Source: Variovorax sp. WS11
GTDB taxonomy: Bacteria > Pseudomonadota > Gammaproteobacteria > Burkholderiales > Burkholderiaceae_C
DNA: 64,000 nt
Direction: 5' to 3'
Assembly (NCBI RefSeq): GCF_010499245.1
Contig: NZ_JAAGOW010000001.1
Location: forward strand, 2,976,001-3,040,000
The first letter of the stretch is position 1. The number at the start of each line of letters is the position of its first letter. Below the pieces are notes generated by a model. It was not told the DNA's origin, searched no databases, and saw nothing but the letters and a program-made list of their open reading frames with translations. This document shows, in pieces, positions 26,798 to 35,271 of this stretch. Made by a program: the position numbers and the translations under genes.

Positions 26798-27967
26798 ATG
26801 TCGACCGTCCCGCCGCCGCCCGCTTACGCGCAAGACGCGGATAGCAGGCGTCCCCGCGTCGATCAACGCGAGGAGGCCGGCGGTCGCTGGGCGGTCGCCA
26901 GCGGCTGCTGGACCGCGATGGCCATGTCCTCCCGGACCAGCTGGGATGCGCTCGAGAAGAGCCTCGCGGGCGCGCCGGCGCAGGACGGCCGGGCCTGGGA
27001 CCTGCGCCCGATCGACCAGCTCGATCACATCGGTGCCCAGCTGCTGTGGAACCACTGGCAGCACGAATGGCCGGCGCGGCTGGAGATGGAGTCGCAGCAC
27101 AAGGCCGTGCTCGACCAGGTGGCGCAATACACCTGCCGCGCGCCGGCCGAGCCGGCCAAGACGCTGGCCGAGCACCTGCGCGACTTCGCCCACATCGGCC
27201 CGCGCATCATGTTCGTGGCGCGCGACTTCCTGCGCCTGATCGGCCAGCTCACCCTCGACATTGGCAAGCTGCTGCGCGCGCCGCATCGCGCACCGTGGCG
27301 CGACTTCTCGGGGCACCTTTATCACTTCGGCGCCACCGCGCTGCCGATCACCGCGCTGGTGGGCCTGCTGATCGGCGTGGTGCTGGCCTACCTGACCTCG
27401 CAGCAGCTGCGCCAGTACGGAGGCGAGGCCTTCATCGTCAACATCCTCGGCCTGTCGCTGATCCGCGAGCTGGGCCCGGTGCTGGCGGCCGTGCTGATCG
27501 CCGGCCGCTCGGGCTCGGCCATTACCGCGCAGATCGGCGTGATGCGCGTGACCGAGGAACTCGACGCGATGCGCGTGATGGGCATCCCGCACGGCTTCCG
27601 CCTGGTGATGCCGCGGGTGCTGGCGCTGGCCATCGCGATGCCGCTGATCAGCATGTGGACCTCGATGGCGGCGCTCCTCGGCGGCATGATCGCGGCCGAT
27701 CTCACGCTGGACATCGGGCCGGCCTATTTCATGACGGCGCTGCCGCGCGCGGTGCCGCTGACCAACCTGTGGCTGGCGATGGGCAAGTCGGCCGTGTTCG
27801 GCGTGCTGATCGCGCTGATCGCCTGCTACTTCGGCATGAAGGTCAAGCCCAACACGGAGAGCCTGGGGCGCGGCACCACCTCGTCGGTGGTGGCCTCGAT
27901 CACGGTGGTGATCCTGGTCGATGCGCTGTTCGCGGTGCTGTTCAGGGGCGTGGGGTTCCGGGCATGA
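26798..27967 (+). CDS. MlaE-type lipid ABC transporter permease with N-terminal extension
   Basis: This 389-residue inner-membrane permease of the MlaE/YrbE family moves phospholipids between the two membranes. The C-terminal 260 residues are the MlaE domain (ALPITALVGLLIGVVLAY, then GLSLIRELGPVLAAVLIAGR and GSAITAQIGVMRVTEELDAM). The N-terminal 110 residues are soluble and resemble the STAS-like extension seen in some family members. I chose ATG 26798 (MSTVPPPP); the frame is open further upstream without a convincing start. Its stop overlaps the ATPase gene. Confidence 0.88.
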   Translation: MSTVPPPPAYAQDADSRRPRVDQREEAGGRWAVASGCWTAMAMSSRTSWDALEKSLAGAPAQDGRAWDLRPIDQLDHIGAQLLWNHWQHEWPARLEMESQHKAVLDQVAQYTCRAPAEPAKTLAEHLRDFAHIGPRIMFVARDFLRLIGQLTLDIGKLLRAPHRAPWRDFSGHLYHFGATALPITALVGLLIGVVLAYLTSQQLRQYGGEAFIVNILGLSLIRELGPVLAAVLIAGRSGSAITAQIGVMRVTEELDAMRVMGIPHGFRLVMPRVLALAIAMPLISMWTSMAALLGGMIAADLTLDIGPAYFMTALPRAVPLTNLWLAMGKSAVFGVLIALIACYFGMKVKPNTESLGRGTTSSVVASITVVILVDALFAVLFRGVGFRA

Positions 27968-28836
27968 ATGGAGACAACGAAAGCGGAAACGGCAACGTCC
28001 ACGGCGAGGCGGTCGTCGAGATCCGCAAGCTCTGGACCGTGTTCGAGTCGCCCGAGGGCGACCAGGTGGTGCACCGCGACCTCGACCTCACCATCCACCG
28101 CGGCGAGGTGCTGTCGCTGGTGGGCGGCTCGGGCACCGGCAAGACCGTGCTGCTGCGCCAGATCCTGGGCCTCGAGCATCCGGACAAGGGCGAGGTCTCG
28201 GTGCTTGGCCATCCGCCCGGGCGCATGAGCGCCACCGGCGCCGCCCAGGTCGGCATGCTGTTCCAGCACGGCGCCTTGTTCTCAGCCTTCAGCGTGCTCG
28301 ACAACATCGCTTTCCCGCTGCGCGAGCTCAAGCTTTTGCCCGAGGACCTGATCCGCGACGCCGCGCTGGTCAAGCTGCAGATGGTCGGCCTCGAGCCGCA
28401 TCACGCCACCAAGAGCCCGGCGGATCTTTCGGGCGGCATGATCAAGCGCGTGGCGCTGGCGCGTGCGCTGATCATGGACCCGCCCCTGCTCCTGCTCGAC
28501 GAGCCCACCGCGGGGCTGGACCCCGAGAGCGCCGACGGCTTTTGTGACCTGCTGCGCGGCCTGCACCGCGAACTCGGGCTCACGGTGGTGATGGTCACGC
28601 ACGATCTCGACACGCTGTTCGACCTGAGCACCCGTATCGCGGTGCTGGCCGACCAGCGCGTGATCGTCGCCGGCACCGCGCGCGACGTGATCGCCTATCC
28701 GCATCCCTTCATCCACGAGTACTTCCTCGGCGGCCGCGGCCAGCGCGCCATGGAGGCCCTGCACGAAGGCGCGCCCTCGGCGCTCGTCGCGGGGCATCAT
28801 CCAGGCGCGCGCCCGGTCCCATCCACTGAAAGGTAG
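27964..28836 (+). CDS. MlaF-type lipid ABC transporter ATPase
   Basis: This 290-residue ATPase powers the MCE lipid transporter. Walker A is GGSGTGKTVLLRQ, the signature is LSGGMIKRVALARAL and Walker B is LLLLDEPTAGLDPESAD, followed by the His switch VMVTHDLDTL. The LSGGM signature is typical for MlaF-like ATPases. ATG 27964 overlaps the permease stop (ATGA), so the two are coupled. A C-terminal tail of about 30 residues after FLGGRGQ is non-conserved. Confidence 0.93.
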   Translation: MNGDNESGNGNVHGEAVVEIRKLWTVFESPEGDQVVHRDLDLTIHRGEVLSLVGGSGTGKTVLLRQILGLEHPDKGEVSVLGHPPGRMSATGAAQVGMLFQHGALFSAFSVLDNIAFPLRELKLLPEDLIRDAALVKLQMVGLEPHHATKSPADLSGGMIKRVALARALIMDPPLLLLDEPTAGLDPESADGFCDLLRGLHRELGLTVVMVTHDLDTLFDLSTRIAVLADQRVIVAGTARDVIAYPHPFIHEYFLGGRGQRAMEALHEGAPSALVAGHHPGARPVPSTER

Positions 28837-28841
28837 CTGCC

Positions 28842-29819
28842 ATGGAAAACAAGGCCCATGCCATCGCCGCCGGCGCCTTCGTGCTCGGCCTGGCCGCTGC
28901 GCTGATCGCGCTGGTGGTCTGGCTCACGCGCGACAACACGGTGCGCAACGTCTACGAACTGTCCACGCGCGACGCCGTCAGCGGCCTGCAGCCACAGGCC
29001 ATGGTGCGCTACCGCGGCATCTCCGTCGGCAAGGTGTCCCTGATCGACTTCGACCCCAAGGTCAAGGGTAATGTGCGGGTGCGCATCACGGTCGACCAGC
29101 GGGTGCCGCTCACCACCTCCAGCTACGCCACCCTGGCCTACCAGGGCGTGACCGGCCTCGCCTTCATCGCGCTGGACGACAAGGGCGAATCGCAGACGCC
29201 GCTGTCGCCCAACAACGACGACCCGCCGCGCATCCCGCTCAAGCCCTCGGTGCTGGCCCAGTTGCAGGAACGCGGCGAGGCCATCATCGGCCAGATCGAG
29301 GAAGTGACGAAGCGTGCCAACACCCTGCTGGGCGACCCCAACCAGAAGCGCATCGCCGACGCGCTGGAGAGCATCTCGCAGGCCACGGCCAGCGCCAACG
29401 AGCTCACGCGCTCGCTCGACAACACCGTCAAGAATGGGCTCAACCCGGCGCTGGCGGCGCTGCCGCCGCTGATCGAGCGGACCAAGGACACGATGGGCAC
29501 GGTGAAGGCGGCCGCCAGCGACGTCTCGCGGGTGGCCAACAATGCCAACACCACCGTGACCCGCCTGAACGCGAAGGACGGCCCGGTCGAGCGCTTGAGC
29601 GACGGCACCCGGGCGCTGGCGCAGGCGGTCGATTCCTTCAACGCCGCCACCCTGCCGCGCGTGAACCGCGTAGCCGACGACACCTCGCGGGCGGTGCGCC
29701 GCCTGGGTCGCACGGCCGACAGCATCAACGACAACCCGCAATCGCTGCTCTTCGGCAACGGTGGCGTGGTCGCGGGGCCGGGCGAGCCCGGCTTTTCCGC
29801 GCCGGCCGCGCGCCCTTGA
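28842..29819 (+). CDS. MCE/MlaD-domain lipid-binding protein
   Basis: This 325-residue periplasmic protein is anchored by one N-terminal helix (about residues 8-28) and carries one MCE domain (about 38-120, LQPQAMVRYRGISVGKVSLI and SYATLAYQGVTGLAFIAL). The rest is helical and long (about 145-300), as in MCE proteins that build a tunnel or needle. Such proteins form hexameric rings that carry lipids across the periplasm. It starts five bases after the ATPase gene. Confidence 0.9.
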   Translation: MENKAHAIAAGAFVLGLAAALIALVVWLTRDNTVRNVYELSTRDAVSGLQPQAMVRYRGISVGKVSLIDFDPKVKGNVRVRITVDQRVPLTTSSYATLAYQGVTGLAFIALDDKGESQTPLSPNNDDPPRIPLKPSVLAQLQERGEAIIGQIEEVTKRANTLLGDPNQKRIADALESISQATASANELTRSLDNTVKNGLNPALAALPPLIERTKDTMGTVKAAASDVSRVANNANTTVTRLNAKDGPVERLSDGTRALAQAVDSFNAATLPRVNRVADDTSRAVRRLGRTADSINDNPQSLLFGNGGVVAGPGEPGFSAPAARP

Positions 29820-29830
29820 CCGTGACGAAC

Positions 29831-30511
29831 ATGAAGAACAACGCACACCCGTACCCGCGCGCGCTCGTCCGGCGCCTTCCGATCCTTGCCGTGCTTGCCG
29901 CAGGCGCCGCGCTGCTCGCAGCGGGCTGCGGCGCGCTGCCCGACAAACCCGCCCGTGCGACGCTCTACGACTTCGGGCCCAACCTCGCGGCGGCCGCGCC
30001 GGCACCGGCGAATTCCCCGGCGCTGCCGCCGATCGCGCTGGCCGAGATCGACGCCAGCATGCGGCTCGAGGGCACGCAGCTGCTCTACCGCCTGGGCTAC
30101 GCCGACGCCAACGAGCTGCGCCCCTATGGCCAGGCGCGCTGGAGCCTGGCGCCGGCCCAGCTGCTGCACCAGCGGCTGCGCGATGCGCTGGCCATGCGCC
30201 GTACCGTGCTCGGCTCGGAGGAGAGCGCCACCATCGCGCGCACCGAGGGCCGGGTCCCCGACACCCTGCGGATCTCGCTCGACGAGTTCAGCCACTACTT
30301 CGAGTCGCCGTCCACGAGCGTAGGCCTGGTGCGGATGCGCGCCACGCTGATCCGCGGCGGCAGCGGCGGCGACCGCGTGCTGGCGCAGCGCAGCTTCGCG
30401 GTGCAGCGGCCGGCGCCGAGCGCCGACGCGGCCGGCGGCGTCAAGGGTTTGGCGGCAGCGAGCGATGCGGCGGTGGCCGAGCTCGTGGCCTGGGTGGACC
30501 AGCCGCGCTGA
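29831..30511 (+). CDS. ABC-type transport auxiliary lipoprotein (PqiC-like)
   Basis: This roughly 226-residue outer-membrane lipoprotein has the lipobox LAAGC with Cys33, then the conserved motif ATLYDFGP and a fold typical of the ABC_trans_aux/PqiC family, which caps MCE tunnels at the outer membrane. It completes a four-gene permease-ATPase-MCE-lipoprotein operon. I chose ATG 29831; a TTG at 29816 that overlaps the preceding stop is possible, and no clear ribosome site decides between them. Confidence 0.85.
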   Translation: MKNNAHPYPRALVRRLPILAVLAAGAALLAAGCGALPDKPARATLYDFGPNLAAAAPAPANSPALPPIALAEIDASMRLEGTQLLYRLGYADANELRPYGQARWSLAPAQLLHQRLRDALAMRRTVLGSEESATIARTEGRVPDTLRISLDEFSHYFESPSTSVGLVRMRATLIRGGSGGDRVLAQRSFAVQRPAPSADAAGGVKGLAAASDAAVAELVAWVDQPR

Positions 30512-30528
30512 CACATCCCGGCCCGGCC

Positions 30529-30993
30529 ATGTACCGCATCGGCCTGATCTCCGACACGCACGGGCTGCTGCGGCCCGAGGCGCTGGCCTTCCTGCAGGGC
30601 TGCGATCACATCGTGCACGGCGGCGACATCGGCGATCCGCGGATCCTCGCGCAGCTGGCCGGGCTGGCGCCGCTGACGGCAGTGCGCGGCAACAACGACG
30701 TGGGCGCCTGGGCCGACGCCGTGCCCGCCGCGGCGCGGGTGGAATTCGCGGGTCTGCGCCTCTACGTGATCCATGACCTCGCCGAGCTGAAGATCGATCC
30801 GGCGGCCGAGGGCGTGCGCGTGGTGGTGTGCGGCCATTCGCACCGGCCCAAGGCCGAGGAGCGCGGGGGCGTCTGGTACGTCAATCCCGGCAGCGCCGGA
30901 CCGCCACGCTTCCGGCTGCCGATCTCGGCGGCCGAGTTGCGCGTGGACGACGGCGTCGTCACGCCGCAGCTCGTCGAACTGGTGAAGCGCTGA
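30529..30993 (+). CDS. YfcE/MJ0936-type metallophosphoesterase
   Basis: This small cytoplasmic phosphodiesterase of 154 residues has all calcineurin-like motifs: GLISDTHG, VHGGDIGD, RGNNDVG and CGHSHRP, followed by NPGSAG. Metal ligands are the Asp, His and Asn of these motifs. Family members act on phosphodiesters in vitro, but their physiological substrates are mostly unknown. ATG 30529 gives the exact family N-terminus. It follows the lipid transport operon and may be cotranscribed. Confidence 0.92.
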   Translation: MYRIGLISDTHGLLRPEALAFLQGCDHIVHGGDIGDPRILAQLAGLAPLTAVRGNNDVGAWADAVPAAARVEFAGLRLYVIHDLAELKIDPAAEGVRVVVCGHSHRPKAEERGGVWYVNPGSAGPPRFRLPISAAELRVDDGVVTPQLVELVKR

Positions 30994-30999
30994 CCGCGG

Positions 31000-31656
31000 T
31001 CAGTGCGTGCGGGTCAGCGCCGGGAACAGGGTGGAAAGGCCGTCCGCCATCACCTCCACCGACAGTGCGGCGAGGATCAGGCCCATGAGCCGGGTCATCA
31101 CGTTGATGCCGGTCTTGCCGAGCACGCGCGCGATCGGGTCGGCCAGCGAGAAGATGACGCCGGTTACCAGCCCGACCACCACGCCGTAACCCACCAGGAT
31201 CGCGAGCTCCCAGACATGTTGCGTCTTGTCGGCATAGATCACCATCGTCGACATGGTGGCCGGCCCGGTCAAAAGCGGGATGGTCAGCGGCACCACCGCG
31301 ATCGAGGCGCCCAGCGAAGCCTTGATTTCCGCGGCGCGGATTTCCTCTTCGTTGCTCTTCGATTCCGCCGGCTGCGCGTTGAGCATGTTGAGCGAGCTGA
31401 TCAACAGCAGCATGCCGCCTCCTACTTGGAAGCTGGCGATCGAGATGCCGAAGAAGGCGAGCAGCTGCAGCCCGAGCAGCGCGCTGATCGCGATGACCAC
31501 GAAGGCGCTGAAGGCCGACACCCAGGCCGTGCGCTTGCGCTGCGCCTCGGTGTAGCCCTGCGTGTAGTGGATGAAGAAAGGCACGATCGCCAGCGGGTTC
31601 ACGATGGCAAGCAGCGTGATCATCGGCTTGACCAGGTCCATGGCGGGCGTGGCCAC
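31000..31656 (-). CDS. MarC-family membrane protein
   Basis: This 218-residue integral membrane protein has six predicted helices and belongs to the MarC/UPF0056 family (ITLLAIVNPLAIVPFFI, then GTPS-like TIPLLTGPATMSTMVIYAD). Its function is unresolved; the old link to multiple antibiotic resistance is not supported. GTG 31654-31656 follows the SDR stop at once (TGAGTG) with GGGGG at a fair distance; ATG 31641 is the alternative. It is likely coupled to the upstream SDR gene. Confidence 0.88.
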   Translation of the reverse strand: MATPAMDLVKPMITLLAIVNPLAIVPFFIHYTQGYTEAQRKRTAWVSAFSAFVVIAISALLGLQLLAFFGISIASFQVGGGMLLLISSLNMLNAQPAESKSNEEEIRAAEIKASLGASIAVVPLTIPLLTGPATMSTMVIYADKTQHVWELAILVGYGVVVGLVTGVIFSLADPIARVLGKTGINVMTRLMGLILAALSVEVMADGLSTLFPALTRTH

Positions 31657-32403
31657 TCAGCGTCCCCCAGTGATGTCGAGGAAGGTGCCGGTGACGTAGC
31701 TGGCCTCGTCAGACAGCAGCCACGCGATGCCGTTGGCGACCTCCTGCGCGCTGCCGGTACGCTTCATCGGAACGGTGGAGGCCAGCTGAAAGGCGCGGTC
31801 GGGCATGCCGCCCGAGGCGTGGATCTCGGTGTCGATGAGGCCCGGGCGCACCGCGTTGACGCGGATGCCTTCGTCCGCGACCTCCTTGGCCAGGCCGATG
31901 GTGAAGCTCTCGATCGCGCCCTTGCTGGCCGCATAGTCGACGTACTGGCCCGGCGAGCCCAGGCGCGCCGCGGCGCTGGAGAGGTTGACGATGGCGCCGC
32001 CGCTGCCGCCATGTTTCGTGCTCAAGCGCCGCACCGCCTCGCGCGCGCAGAGGAAGCTGCCGATCACGTTGATGCGCAGCATCCGCTCGAGCCGCGCCAC
32101 GCTCATGCCGTCGACCCGCGCCTGCACGTCGACCACGCCGGCGTTGTTGACCAGCGCGCCGAGGCGGCCGAACTTGGCGTCGACCTTCTCGAACATCGCC
32201 TTCACCTGCGCCTCGTCGCCCACGTCGGCCTGCACGCTCATGGCGCGCCCGCCCTGGTCGCGGATCGCGCGCACCACCTCGTCGGCGGCCAGGGAATTGC
32301 TGGCATAGTTGACGGCCACCGCGAAGCCGCGCTGCGCGGCGAGCAGCGCGGTCGCGGCGCCGATGCCGCGGCTGCCGCCCGTGATCAAGAGCACCTGGTC
32401 CAA
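31657..32403 (-). CDS. Short-chain dehydrogenase/reductase
   Basis: This 248-residue NAD(P)-dependent oxidoreductase of the classical SDR family has the cofactor motif TGGSRGIGAATALLA, the NNAG motif, the catalytic Ser in NLSSAAARL, and Tyr and Lys in YVDYAASKGAI. Substrate unknown; it resembles 3-oxoacyl reductase or glucose dehydrogenase-type SDRs. The start is a TTG at 32401-32403, supported by a perfect AGGAGG six bases upstream on the minus strand. Divergent from the isomerase gene. Confidence 0.92.
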   Translation of the reverse strand: MDQVLLITGGSRGIGAATALLAAQRGFAVAVNYASNSLAADEVVRAIRDQGGRAMSVQADVGDEAQVKAMFEKVDAKFGRLGALVNNAGVVDVQARVDGMSVARLERMLRINVIGSFLCAREAVRRLSTKHGGSGGAIVNLSSAAARLGSPGQYVDYAASKGAIESFTIGLAKEVADEGIRVNAVRPGLIDTEIHASGGMPDRAFQLASTVPMKRTGSAQEVANGIAWLLSDEASYVTGTFLDITGGR

Positions 32404-32476
32404 ATCCCGCCTCCTGCACGAAAGCCGTGCCTCAGTTAAAACCGTCGACGTCGATTACATCATCGAGGAGAGGCCT

Positions 32477-33079
32477 GTGACCCGCAGCGTCGATTACTAC
32501 TTCACACCCCAGAGCCCCTGGACCTACCTGGGACACGCGCGCTTCGCCGCGCTCGCCAAGACCGCCGGCGCCACCGTGTGCGTGCGACCCGTTGATTTCG
32601 GCGCCATCTTTCCCGTCTCCGGCGGCCTGCCGCTAGGCAAGCGCGCCCCGCAGCGCCAGGCGTACCGGCTGGTCGACCTGGCGCGCTTCTCGCGTCACCT
32701 GGACATTCCGCTCAACCCGACGCCGAAGTTCTTCCCCGTCGCGGGCGACGACGCCGCCAAGCTGATCATCGCGGTCGACCTGCACGATGGCTGCGAGGCC
32801 GCAATGAAACTGTGCGGCGCGGTGTTCGCCTCGGTCTGGGTGAAGGAACGGAACATCGCGGACCCGAAGGTACTCGAGGCGCTGGCCGCCGAATGCGGGC
32901 TCGCGGCCAAGCGCATCGAGCAGTCGCAAAGCCAGACCGTCCAGGAGCGCTACGAGGACTACACGCAGCAGGCCATCGACGCCAAGGTATTCGGCGCGCC
33001 CAGCTACGTGATCGACGGCGAGATCTTCTGGGGCCAGGATCGGCTGGATTTCGTCGCGCGCGCATTGAACGCGCATTGA
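32477..33079 (+). CDS. 2-hydroxychromene-2-carboxylate isomerase-like (DsbA/GST-kappa fold)
   Basis: This 200-residue thioredoxin-fold protein of the DSBA-like/kappa-class group has the N-terminal motif VDYYFTPQSPWTYLGHARF, with the active-site Ser in place of Cys, and the C-terminal FGAPSYVIDGEIFWGQDRL. Relatives use glutathione to isomerise aromatic breakdown products in naphthalene pathways, but many homologues lie outside such pathways. I chose GTG 32477 behind GAGGAGAGG; the open frame upstream is antisense to the SDR gene. Confidence 0.88.
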   Translation: MTRSVDYYFTPQSPWTYLGHARFAALAKTAGATVCVRPVDFGAIFPVSGGLPLGKRAPQRQAYRLVDLARFSRHLDIPLNPTPKFFPVAGDDAAKLIIAVDLHDGCEAAMKLCGAVFASVWVKERNIADPKVLEALAAECGLAAKRIEQSQSQTVQERYEDYTQQAIDAKVFGAPSYVIDGEIFWGQDRLDFVARALNAH

Positions 33080-33115
33080 ACAACAACCCCCTCTCACCAT
33101 TACAGGAGCATGACC

Positions 33116-33799
33116 ATGGGCCAATTCATCGACCTCACCGCCAAGGATGGCTTCAGCTTTCCCGCCTACGTGGCAGAACCCGCGGGCAAGCCCAAGGCCG
33201 CGGTGGTCGTCGTGCCGGAGATCTTCGGCGTCAACTCGCACATCCGCTCGGTGGCCGACGGCTATGCGGCCGACGGCTATCTCGCCGTCGCGCCATCGAC
33301 CTTCCACCGCGTCAAGCCGGGCGTCGAGCTGGGCTACAGCGAGGAGGACATGAAGGCCGGCTTCGCGCTCAAGACTGCCGTCGAGGCGCTGCCGGCGCCG
33401 GGCGTGCTGCAGGACATCCAGGCCGCGGTCGAATACGCGGCCCGTGGCGGCAAGGTGGGCATCGTCGGCTACTGCTGGGGTGGCCTCTTGACATGGCGCG
33501 CCTCGGCGAAGGTGTCGGGCCTGTCGGCCGCGGCACCTTACTACGGCGGCGGCATGACCACGCCGGAGGAGAGCGCGATCACGCCCAAAGTGCCCGTGAT
33601 GGCGCACTTCGGCAACAACGACCACTGGATTCCGCTGGACACCATCGAGGCCTTCAAGAAGGCGCATCCCGAGGTGGAAGTGCATGTCTACGAATCGGGC
33701 CACGGCTTCAACTGCGACCAGCGTGGCTCGTACAACGCGGAGGCCGCCAAGCTGGCGCGCGAGCGCACGCTGGCCTTCTTCGCCAAGCACCTCGACTGA
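33116..33799 (+). CDS. Dienelactone hydrolase-family protein
   Basis: This 227-residue alpha/beta hydrolase belongs to the dienelactone hydrolase family, which opens dienelactones in chlorocatechol pathways or acts as carboxymethylenebutenolidase. The nucleophile is Cys120 in GYCWGG, the acid is the Asp of FGNNDHWIP and the base is the His of ESGHGFNC. ATG 33116 is well spaced from CAGGAG at 33103-33108; the ATG at 33110 is too close. It follows the isomerase by 36 bases. Its real substrate is unknown. Confidence 0.9.
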   Translation: MGQFIDLTAKDGFSFPAYVAEPAGKPKAAVVVVPEIFGVNSHIRSVADGYAADGYLAVAPSTFHRVKPGVELGYSEEDMKAGFALKTAVEALPAPGVLQDIQAAVEYAARGGKVGIVGYCWGGLLTWRASAKVSGLSAAAPYYGGGMTTPEESAITPKVPVMAHFGNNDHWIPLDTIEAFKKAHPEVEVHVYESGHGFNCDQRGSYNAEAAKLARERTLAFFAKHLD

Positions 33800-33811
33800 G
33801 CGGGGCATCCG

Positions 33812-34684
33812 GTGCGTCTTGCCGCGGCCCTGCTGGCGGCCTTTGCATGCCTCGGCGTGCAGGCGGCCGACTACAGCGGCCCCCTGTTCGACACGCACCT
33901 GCACTACAACCAGGAAGCCTGGGACGGCAACACCGGCCCCTACCCGCCGGCCGAGGCGCTGGCGCAGATGCAGCGCAACGGCGTGAAGGCCATCATTGCC
34001 AACTCGCGGCCCAACGCGGGCACGCAGACGCTGGCGGCGGCGCGCGAGACGCGCGAAGCCGGCGTCACGGTGGTGCCCTTCGTGCGGCTCTACCGCAATC
34101 GCGACGACTACAGAAACTGGTTTCGCGACGAGAGCATCCACGACATGGTGCAGTCCGAGCTGGCCCGCGGCACTGCCAGCGGGCCGTACCGCGGGCTGGG
34201 CGAATTCCATCTCTACGACAGCGCGAACGCCAACGGACCGGTGGCCCGCAAGCTGATCGTGCTGGCCGAGCAAAAGAAGCTGGCCGTGCTCGCGCATGTG
34301 GACGATACGGCGATCGACTTGTTGATGGCGCATGCGCCGTCCAAAGGGCAGTCGCTGCGGCTGATCTGGGCGCATACCGGCATCGGCGGGCCGCCGGTGG
34401 CACGGGTGCAGGCGCTGCTGGAGCGCTATCCGCTGCTGATGGGCGAGCTCTCCTACCGGCCGGGCCTGACCTGCGAGGGCGGCATGCTCTGCCCCGAGTG
34501 GCGAGCGTTGATCCTCAAGCATCCCGATCGCTTCGTGGTCGGCTCCGACACCTGGGTGAACCAGCGCTGGAGCGCCTACGACGAGATCATGGGCGGCTAC
34601 CGGCGCTGGCTGGGCGAACTGCCCCCGGAGGTGGCGCAGCGCATCGCCTGGGGCAACGCGGCGGGGCTGTTCGGGCTGCGTTGA
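33812..34684 (+). CDS. Exported amidohydrolase/TIM-barrel metal-dependent hydrolase
   Basis: This 290-residue protein of the amidohydrolase_2 type has a short signal peptide (cleaved near VQAAD) and the metal motif FDTHLHYNQ, with further His and Asp ligands in [18 protein letters not shown] and GSDTWVNQ. The barrel fold fits periplasmic hydrolases with unknown substrates. Start is GTG 33812, 12 bases after the hydrolase gene, so the three genes from 32477 probably form one operon. Confidence 0.82.
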   Translation: MRLAAALLAAFACLGVQAADYSGPLFDTHLHYNQEAWDGNTGPYPPAEALAQMQRNGVKAIIANSRPNAGTQTLAAARETREAGVTVVPFVRLYRNRDDYRNWFRDESIHDMVQSELARGTASGPYRGLGEFHLYDSANANGPVARKLIVLAEQKKLAVLAHVDDTAIDLLMAHAPSKGQSLRLIWAHTGIGGPPVARVQALLERYPLLMGELSYRPGLTCEGGMLCPEWRALILKHPDRFVVGSDTWVNQRWSAYDEIMGGYRRWLGELPPEVAQRIAWGNAAGLFGLR

Positions 34685-34842
34685 GCGGCCGCGGCACGCG
34701 GCTACGGATTGTTTCGATCCCGGAAACGCCGTGTCTCTTTTCTAAGTAATTTCCCGAGAGTCTTCGACCGGACACTTTGTCGCACAGGCCAGCCTACGCG
34801 AGCCTGGTTTGAAACCGCCTCCGACGAACCCAAGGACCTGAA

Positions 34843-35211
34843 ATGAAGACCTCTTACATCCTCGCCGCCGCCGCGCTCTCCTTTCTGGCCGCCGCCGGTG
34901 CCCATGCAGAAACCTACCAAGGTGTGCAAGCGCCGGTGTCCGCGGTGAGCCGCGCCGACGTCGAAGCCGAAGCCGCTCGCACGGCTTCTGCCCCCAACCA
35001 GAACGTGGTGCGCGGCTCGCGCGGCGCGGAGCCCTTCAAGGCGGTCGCCAACTCCGAGGCGGTGTACGTCCAAGCCGTCGCGACCGCCAACGCGCCGGAC
35101 CAGAACGTGTCCAGCGGCTCGCGCGTCAACAGCCGCGTGATCTCGACCATGCCCAACCGCGCCGGCACGCTGCAGCAGGCGCAGAAGGAAGTCGCGCCCG
35201 TGGCCAAGTAA
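34843..35211 (+). CDS. Small exported protein with internal repeat
   Basis: This 122-residue exported protein has a signal peptide ending in GAHAE. The mature part contains two diverged copies of one motif, ASAPNQNVVRGSRG and ANAPDQNVSSGSRV, about 40 residues apart. I do not recognise a family with a known role; such small Ala-rich periplasmic proteins are common in Burkholderiales. It is a single gene with its own strong terminator, which suggests substantial expression. The 158 bases upstream contain no clear promoter match. Confidence 0.8.
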   Translation: MKTSYILAAAALSFLAAAGAHAETYQGVQAPVSAVSRADVEAEAARTASAPNQNVVRGSRGAEPFKAVANSEAVYVQAVATANAPDQNVSSGSRVNSRVISTMPNRAGTLQQAQKEVAPVAK

Positions 35212-35231
35212 TTCGTACCGGCCCATCGGAG

Positions 35232-35268
35232 AACCGGGCGGCGCGCCAGCGCTGCCCGGTTTTCTTTT
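35232..35268 (+). terminator. Rho-independent terminator after the small exported protein
   Basis: AACCGGGC at 35232-35239 pairs with GCCCGGTT at 35254-35261 and is followed by TTCTTTT. The stem is perfect and GC-rich. It lies between convergent genes and could also affect the CorA-type gene on the other strand. Confidence 0.85.
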
Positions 35269-35271
35269 GGC

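Noticed and set aside
24818..27592. Minus-strand open frame of 924 codons across the GMC oxidoreductase gene
   Set aside because: It is out of frame with the true gene and gives Arg/Pro-rich nonsense without domains.
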